NCBI GenBank assembly: GCA_030762935.1
Contig: CM060897.1
Coordinates: 115,398,676 to 115,462,675, forward strand
Direction: 5' to 3'
Source of the DNA: Hymenopus coronatus
Taxonomy: Eukaryota; Arthropoda; Insecta; Mantodea; Hymenopodidae
Length of the DNA stretch: 64,000 nt
Below, piece by piece: positions 57,885-64,000 of this stretch (positions within the stretch are counted from its first letter, which is position 1; each line of letters opens with the position of its first letter). Made by a program: the position numbers and the translations under genes. Below the pieces are notes generated by a model that saw only the letters and a program-made list of their open reading frames with translations, was not told the DNA's origin and did not search any database.

Positions 57885-58505
57885 GATGAAGGCTGTTTTC
57901 CTAATCAAATTAACTATTTCAGATATATTCCCTATTGATTTCAATTTTAATAATACTTATCTCAAACAGGAAGTCCTATGCGTTTCATATCTATTGTTCT
58001 ATTCATTGGCCATGCAAATAGATTCGAATTTAAATTTAAACCCGACCAGGTTTTAAATGATTTGACTATAACTTTAATAGTCATCCTCTGTGGTGTAATG
58101 GTTACCATGCTAACTTCATATACACAAGGTCGCGGGTTCAAACCCGGCGGAGGACGATGCATTTTTTTCGGGTGTGGCTTCCTTCGGAAGGGGAGTAAAG
58201 CAGTTGGTCCCGTGTCGTAGATTTACGGCACGTAAAAGAACCTCAAGCCTGAAAGAGAGGCCTATGAGCAAAATTAAACGGTATTTCACGCCCAATTTAG
58301 AAGGGGACGCTGAGAACCACAGTAGTTAAAGAGCGTCCATAAATAACACTTCATTTCCTTTTGTAACTTTAGTATATTCCTCTATTTCCCCTCTACTTAT
58401 AAGTAAGCAATTAATAAGATCATTTCCGCTGATTTTGTCTCGATAAGCATAATGTAGATAAAAGAATAAGCTTTTGTAGGAATAGTTTGGCACAGAATAG
58501 CAACA
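57885..58505 (+). repeat. PHR 3' half split by a SINE
   Basis: The PHR parts are 57,885-58,080 (TTTCAGATATATTCCCTATT through GATTTGACTATAACTTTAAT) and 58,346-58,505 (CCCCTCTACTTATAAGTAAG, then CTCGATAAGCATAATG). Confidence 0.78.
58083..58345 (+). mobile_element. tRNA-derived SINE, family 3 (second copy)
   Basis: The tRNA-like head is complete: TCCTCTGTGGTGTAATGGTT at the 5' end pairs with the CGGAGGA acceptor strand, and the B box is GGGTTCAAACCCGG. The body has GCTTCCTTCGGAAGGGGAGT and CTGAGAACCACAGTAGTTAA. The PHR around it reads ATAACTTTAATAG on the left and GTAACTTTAGTATA on the right, a probable target duplication of about 10-12 bp. Confidence 0.9.
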
Positions 58506-58608
58506 CAACAAATAGTTTTTTTAATCGAAATATGTATCTGGTAAAATTTTGGTACTGAGGTTTTGGGTAGAATGTAACGCAATCTATATGCCATGTACAT
58601 TGTAGAGA
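58506..58608 (-). repeat. PHR head fragment
   Basis: It has TGGTAAAATTTTGGTACTGA, then ATGCCATGTACATTGTAGAG. Confidence 0.65.
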
Positions 58609-59456
58609 ATAAATATCTATGTTACGCTCGCATGACTTTCTCTTACTGTTCTACAAATAGATTTCTTTCAAGAGATTATTTCTCTTCCTATGCCATGAGA
58701 TCAGCATAAACAGAATGTGCTGAACACTTAGTTCCTTATAAATAGAAGGAATGCGCTATGCTAAAGCGACACTCAAATGATTTAAAATATATCGATATGC
58801 GACTGTCATTGAAATTGACTTCTCTGCTTGGCCAACAGTAGAAGAAAATAAAAACGGACATTTCCGTCATAGATAAGTATATGCATTTTAAAATTGAATC
58901 CAATAAAGGAATATCTTGGAAATGGTCACCTCTACAGCAAACATGCAAATGATATAAATTGTGTGTTTTAACGATATATTCATGTTTATCGCAGTAAATA
59001 TGTGTTTATCTCTTACGATTTAACCGCTATGCAAAATTCTGCAAAACTCAACCAGAATAAAGTGCTCTTCAGAGGTTATTCCCAGAAAACTCAAAGTGTA
59101 CATTTTATTTGTGTTGCGAATAACTTTAACAGATGAATTTTATTTTTTTTTTTTTGAGAAAAAACAATTTTCGGGTAAATAGTAGTTTGTGGTGGGGAGA
59201 TTTAATTGAAAATCTACATGTCGCATCCTTGGAAGATAATAAACTTAAACACCAAGTTTGGTATTTGACCATCTTTTAGTTTTTTAGCTATGCTGTCCAC
59301 AGACACATATGAACCTTTTTCTAAAAATGTGTCTTTTTAATTCAGGGGGTTTCAAAACATATAGTGAAATGTTTGAAATCTCGGGATTGAATGTTTGGGT
59401 ATAATAGAATATCTTCTCTATAAACTATGTACATAGTAAGTGTAGAGAAAGTAAAA
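58609..59456 (-). repeat. PHR copy, full length, tandem to the head fragment
   Basis: The tail is at 58,618 (TGTTACGCTCGCATGACTTT) and the head at 59,415-59,450 (ACTATGTACATAGTAAGTGT). The CA tract is reduced to CACAGACACA. Confidence 0.88.
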
Positions 59457-60254
59457 ATGTGGAATTTCACGTAACTGTCCCATAAGACTAGCATCTAATC
59501 TAAGGCTTTGAGAACATTGGATCTATTCTCAGAGGTGCCTTATATCAACAAATACATTTATTTTGGTTTCCTTTTCTTGGCTGAAACGTGTTTGATTTAA
59601 AAATATCTACATCCATTATGTCTAACCAAAATATGATATTACGGTTTCCAAACTGTGATGAAGAAAAGCAACGTTGGAACCAGAATATAAACAAACAAAA
59701 GGGAGTGGAGGAGCATTACGCAAGGATCCAATATTAAAACCTGACACAGGCAGAATAAATTTATAGAACACTTTGGAGAAAGCGAGGAGGATATGCGCGA
59801 ATGGCAGACAGCTGCGATATAAATCAGAGTGAGATGTGAGTGAGTAATGCTCTTCTACCTTTTAACGCGACCAACTGTCGACGCTGCCTGCCTGAACAAG
59901 GAACGAATAATACTCCCGCATGCATGAACGTTAGACACAACTTTTCATTTTTGTAAGCTCCATGGATTTGTTTTCTTTTTGTATTTATGCCAACCTCCGG
60001 AATTGTACCCGCTTTTCCCCTTTCTTCACTTCAATGAAACGTATTCCCTTCAGCATGTCATCGCTATGTTAGCGCCAGGTCTGAATAGAGACTATAAAAC
60101 TCTGAAACTGCACACAAAGTATGACGTTTCTAACAAAATCGATATTGATGTCGATTTTATCTATCAAGTGGATAGTAGATGAAGAAGGAATTGGATTCCA
60201 ACCTAAAAGATCTGAAAAGAGAATTTTTTCTGATTTGTCTGTTAACGATATCTT
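59457..60254. other. Non-coding DNA
   Basis: Nothing recognised. Open frames at 59,979-60,257 overlap on both strands and contain no motif. Confidence 0.4.
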
Positions 60255-60950
60255 CAAGTTTACAGTTTATAGAGAAGGTATTGCACTCCACCCAAAAAAT
60301 CGATACCGATATTTCATCGGAAATATATATATTTAGGGTACCCTTTATCTAAAAAAAGCATTTTCGGAAAAATGTCCGTCTGTGTCCGTGTGTCTGTGAA
60401 CACGATAACTCAAAAAACGAAAAGTAAGTAAAACACCAAACTTGAAGTTTAGTATCTTCCAGGAATGCGACACGAAGATTTTGAGAAAAATCCCCCACCC
60501 CCAACTACCCTTTCTATGAAACTTTTATGGAACTTATTTTTTATTTTCTCAAAAATGGCTCTAATGATTTTGACTGAAATTTCGTATATTAAAGATATTT
60601 ACCTGATAAATAAAATGTATATTTTGAATTTTCTGGGAATAGCCTCTAAAGAGTACTTTATTCTGCATGAACTTTACGGAATTTTAATAATTGCTAAACA
60701 GTAAGAGATGGGCAAAAACTTACTACACAAAAAATGCAGAGCACGTTAAAACATAGCAACTAGCTTTTGACTATCATTTTAACCTATGATACTCCCTTAT
60801 TTTGCTTCTAGTTACAAGGAAGCAAGTAATAAGACTATTTCTGCTAATTTTTTTCTGGGTCAGCATGAAGTAAATGGAAGAATAAGCATTTTAAAAATAA
60901 TTTGTTCCAGAGTTGTAGAAAGTTGTGTGAATGGAATACATCATATTATT
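60255..60950 (+). repeat. PHR copy, left arm of the palindrome missing, internal deletion
   Basis: It starts at TTATAGAGAAGGTATTGCAC, the right arm of the head. About 180 bp is missing where AGCACGTTAAAACA joins TAGCAACTAGCTTTTG (near 60,755). The tail is GTTGTGTGAATGGAATACAT. Confidence 0.86.
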
Positions 60951-61043
60951 ATTTTTTTTTTACTTCTCGGATAATAAGTATTTAAATACAACCTTCAATG
61001 GATGTACATAATACAGGCACTGTATTTTTAATCATTCAGGTCA

Positions 61044-61420
61044 CCATGGCTTTAACAGTTCATGAGCAAGCTCGGTCTGAGGTTCAAGCCTTGGTCAAGA
61101 CTGGAAAATCAGAAGGTGACATTGCCAAGTTGCTGAAAACGTCACCAACAACAGTTGGTCACTGTGATTGGTGAATTTTATTATATGCATATTCTTCCTG
61201 AATATTATATAATTCTAAAAGATAATACTAAACTTTTAAAGCAGCATATTGCGTTCCTCATACAAGATGGAGCCTGGATCCACACAGCTAAGCATATACT
61301 GGACACAATAATGAATTCAGGCGTTCGTGTTTGGACAGACTGGCCTGGAAATTCTCCCGGTTTAAATCCCAAAGAGCACTTATGGAATATACTTCAAGAA
61401 ATTGCAATGAAATAGTTAGT
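61044..61420 (+). pseudogene. Tc1-like transposase, internally deleted
   Basis: A start codon at 61,046 opens MALTVHEQARSEVQALVKTG, then KSEGDIAKLLKTSPTTVGH. This is a helix-turn-helix DNA-binding segment typical of Tc1-type transposases (about 40 residues). A large internal deletion removes the second DNA-binding region and the first catalytic Asp. The frame then resumes with LIQDGAWIHTAKHILD, corresponding to QDNAPxHTA with the second Asp kept and Asn changed to Gly. VRVWTDWPGNSPGLNPKEHLW follows, where the usual SPDLNPIE reads SPGLNPKE, so the Glu of the DDE triad is kept. It ends LQEIAMK-stop at about 61,414. The normal length is about 340 residues, and only about a third remains. Confidence 0.88.
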
Positions 61421-61739
61421 GTTTTGGAATAGGGGCAGTTCATTACTCAAGAAGATATTTTCAGAGTCGCAAATAGTTTTGATAGGTATTTTCCTGAGAA
61501 AAAAGGATATAAAACAACTTACTGAATAACATTAATATAATAAAAAGTGGCGTATTATTGTTATATTTACCATCCATTTTTGTAAAAAGATTAACAGTTT
61601 TCAGTTTAACAGAAACGTTTGTTACACCTGCATATATAATATCATTCATTGGCTATGAAAATATATTAAACATTTGTTTCGTTCTGTAGTCGGCATACTC
61701 TCCCCAAATTTAGAATTGACACCCCCTAGGACTTACAAG
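61421..61739. other. AT-rich spacer
   Basis: Possibly the 3' flank of the Tc1-like element. No inverted terminal repeat was identified. Confidence 0.35.
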
Positions 61740-62042
61740 CGGGTGCCCAAAGGCCAGAAGTCTGTTGGGAAGCCAATGGCACAAAACAGCAGATTGGAGA
61801 ACCTAGAACGAGTGATCGGCCCGTAGTCAGACAAGAGCGTGAGGAAGTGGATGATATGAAATGTAAGCTCAATAGGTGATAGGAAAGGTAATAATGGAGT
61901 AATGGATGGCGGGGGAAACCGAAAGATCGGCAGTAACCCGCCCAGACACCAACCTATCGTCCACCACAAATGCTACATGCGGCGCTTATGGGCCGCCTAG
62001 GTGGGAGGCGAGCGGTCTAACTACTTGGCCACGGCGCTGCCT
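61740..62042 (-). mobile_element. tRNA-like SINE, family 5
   Basis: The minus strand starts with GGCAGCGCCGTGGCCAAGTA, then GTTAGACCGCTCGCCTCCCA, a tRNA-Ser/Leu-like A-box region. GGGCGGGTTACTGCC follows in place of a B box, then a GC-richer body. Its relative is at 49.86-50.07 kb. Confidence 0.65.
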
Positions 62043-62049
62043 ATATGAA

Positions 62050-62375
62050 ACATGCGGTACCTTAATAAAAATTATTAGCCAGTTTTGAGAAAGTCAATAT
62101 TTTTTAACAATTTTCCATATAAAGCATAGTTTGAGGAGGGATTTCCTTCTTGTCGCCCCCTTGGGAGATACAGCACTTAAATATCAAATTTGGCATTTAA
62201 CTGATTTTTCTTTTTCAGTTAAGCTTCACAGACACCACACATATAGACCTTTTTCTAATAATGTGTTTTAATCAAGAAACCTCAACACAAGTATTTTCAA
62301 TAAAATCTCGGTATCGAATTTTTAAGTCAAATACAATACTTTCCCTGCTTTCAATACGAAGTAGAAAAATAGTGG
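62050..62375 (-). repeat. PHR 5' part, diverged
   Basis: It runs from AAAATTATTAGCCAGTTTTG through ATATCAAATTTGGCATTTAA (internal palindrome variant) to the eroded head TACTTTCCCTGC. Confidence 0.72.
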
Positions 62376-62777
62376 CATCATTAAAAAAAAAAACCACAAG
62401 CTTGGAAAATGTGACCTCTAAGCAACATTTGCTAATTTCGTGCCCATTATTTTGTTACCAGATGGCTCTGTGGTGACAGGCTTTACTTCCGTCACGGAAC
62501 CGTGGGAGCTGTAAAGGATAACAAATTAGCTGGCCAAGATGAAAATCAGAATAAAGGATAGGATTTATATTAATGGATGTTTAAATATACGGTCTCTGCA
62601 TTATGGTACGTTGCCCTCAGTAAAACACTTTTGTTCAAAATACCTCCAGCCCTAATTTTATGGGAGTAAAACTGTTTCGTTATTGTGCCAAGTAAAATTA
62701 ACCCTAAGAGAGGGTATTATATAACGGTAATGTAACAAAGTTTAAGTGGACTTACATAGGCCTAACACCTGAAAATA
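62376..62777. other. Non-coding spacer
   Basis: Nothing recognised. Confidence 0.4.
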
Positions 62778-63392
62778 AATATCATGTGTACCATTCACAT
62801 GACTTTCTCTATATATCTGCAACAAATTATTGTTAAAAAGCTTATTATTCTATTACGTATTATTTATATAATTGTAAGTACAATGGAATTAAGGGAGTAG
62901 TATAGGTTAAAGCGATAGTGAAAACTTTTAAAACTGGTTGCTATGTGACTGAAGTTCCTTTGTTTGAATGGCCAGGAGTTGACACATTCCCGTATGAGAA
63001 AAGAATAAGTATTTTATAACTGAAGTCAATAACAAGGAATATCTCAAAAACGGTCAAATTCAAAAAAATATAATAAATGTTGTCTTAACGAGCTTTAAAT
63101 TTTGGGTTAAGTAAGTTTTTGTATTTCGCTTGCAGTTTACAGGCTATGCAAAATTCATCCAGAATAAAGATCTCTTCGAAGACTATTCCCAGAAAATATT
63201 TGTCAGCTAAATATCATTAATATACGCTATTTTGATCAAAATCGTTAGTTTTTTTCTAAAAATGATCTTTCTTGTTTTGATTAGGGGGTCCCAAAACATG
63301 ACTTTCGGGTGAAATCTCTATATTAAATGTTTAGGTGCAACACAATACCTTCTCTACACACTATATACATAGTACGTGTACAGAAAGTAAAA
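62778..63392 (-). repeat. PHR copy with internal deletion
   Basis: The tail is TGTACCATTCACATGACTTT. About 250 bp is deleted where AATCGTTAGTTTTTTTC joins TAAAAATGATCTTTCTTG (near 63,250), removing the internal palindrome. The head is ACTATATACATAGTACGTGT. Confidence 0.88.
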
Positions 63393-63479
63393 ATAGCATG
63401 AATAGTTGGCGCTAACATGTTGTAACACCCGGATACTTAATACTTACGAAGGTTAGTCACCATTAAGGTAGTTCTCTGA

Positions 63480-63645
63480 AAGGAGACATGCTGGTTGGTT
63501 GACCGGGTAAAAAACATATAACCAATTGAATGATGGAATGGTACACCGGCATATTGTCACAGTAGCTCAATGGTTAGAACAACCGCATGGAGAGCGGTGA
63601 AACTGAGTTTAAATCCCGGCTGTGGCATTGCATTTTTCAACTGAT
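63480..63645 (+). mobile_element. tRNA-related SINE, family 4 (third copy)
   Basis: The upstream body TTGACCGGGTAAAAAACATA is followed by the tRNA-like CACAGTAGCTCAATGGTTAG and B box GTTTAAATCCCGGCTGTGG. The gene-like fold is intact enough to score as a tRNA pseudogene. Confidence 0.72.
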
Positions 63646-63654
63646 ATTGATAAT

Positions 63655-64000
63655 AAAAATCTGATGTGGTACACTCACTAGAGTTTCTCTAGCTGCTCTA
63701 TAAGCTTCTTGCAAAGATTATTCTTTTTTCTACACAATGCTATTCGAAATAAACATTAGCAGAATATTCTTATTACGTAGTTCCTTATAAGTAGAAGGGA
63801 ATGCACTAGGCTAAACCGATAGTCAAATGTTTTAAAAACTTCGTTATGCGATTGTCATGCCACATTGCTTCTTTGCTTGACCAGAAGTAGAACTTCAACT
63901 TTGCTATCGTTTATGAAAATAAAATGACGATTCCTTCTAGCATTGTAACATAATGCGTATTACGTGAAAATCACATACTTCTGGAATACAGTGGATGTAT
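63655..64000 (-). repeat. PHR tail-half, runs off the window
   Basis: The tail is AAATCTGATGTGGTACACTC, with body to the CATTGTAACATAATGCG block, and it is cut by the window edge. Confidence 0.82.

Noticed and set aside
58083..58155. Functional tRNA gene
   Set aside because: The cloverleaf-like head is followed by a long SINE body that is shared with the 50.17-kb copy.
4660..64000. Rep/helicase gene that would make PHR an autonomous Helentron
   Set aside because: No frame in the window shows Rep or helicase motifs. All copies here are non-coding or carry only very short frames.

Overview
This is AT-rich nuclear DNA from an animal genome, almost certainly an insect. The basis is the mix of decayed Tc1/mariner relics, several families of tRNA-derived SINEs, a hAT-type MITE, non-LTR retrotransposon fragments and many CA/GT microsatellites, together with the near absence of long ORFs. 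A polyneopteran (cockroach- or stick-insect-like) host is only a guess. No bacterial-type gene organisation, rRNA, functional tRNA gene or CRISPR array is visible. The window reads as intergenic or long-intron DNA.

The dominant feature is one interspersed repeat family, called PHR here (palindrome-headed repeat). A full unit is about 0.83-0.89 kb. I traced about 55 full or partial copies on both strands, adding up to roughly 25 kb, or about 40% of the window. The unit opens with ACTTTCTCTAC, which lies inside a ~38-nt palindrome centred on GTAC. It then carries a GT-rich microsatellite segment, an internal 20-nt palindrome (AAATACCAAACTTGGTATTT) and a long AT-rich body. It closes with the inverted copy GTAGAGAAAGT, a small hairpin (ATGTG-loop-CACAT) and a T-run. 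Short inverted subterminal repeats, an internal microsatellite, a 3' hairpin, no evident target duplication and head-to-tail copies together resemble non-autonomous Helentron elements (DINE-1/HINE type). I see no Rep/helicase ORF here, so that classification is an inference.

Layout: 0-4.6 kb holds a tRNA-SINE and a ~75-bp minisatellite interrupted by a SINE-like insertion. PHR copies begin at 4.6 kb and continue to the right edge. Tc1/mariner relics lie at 8.3-9.1, 14.6-15.6, 18.6-18.9 (minus), 19.3-19.6 (minus), 40.2-40.7 and 61.0-61.4 kb. An RTE-like reverse transcriptase fragment ends in a 90-bp minisatellite at 17.5-18.6 kb. A three-unit head-to-tail PHR array lies at 21.2-23.6 kb. SINE clusters are at 25.3-25.8, 29.5-29.9 and 34.5-34.9 kb. 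A fold-back element and a 466-bp hAT-type MITE with a clean 8-bp target duplication (TTCTAGAA) sit side by side at 36.0-37.0 kb. The 3' end of a second non-LTR element is at 41.2-41.8 kb.

The only segment that looks like host coding sequence is a candidate internal exon of 147 bp (49 codons, phase 0-0) at 57,400-57,546 on the plus strand, with a good acceptor and a GTAAGC donor. I do not recognise the protein. If it is real, much of this window may be introns of one plus-strand gene that have filled with PHR copies.
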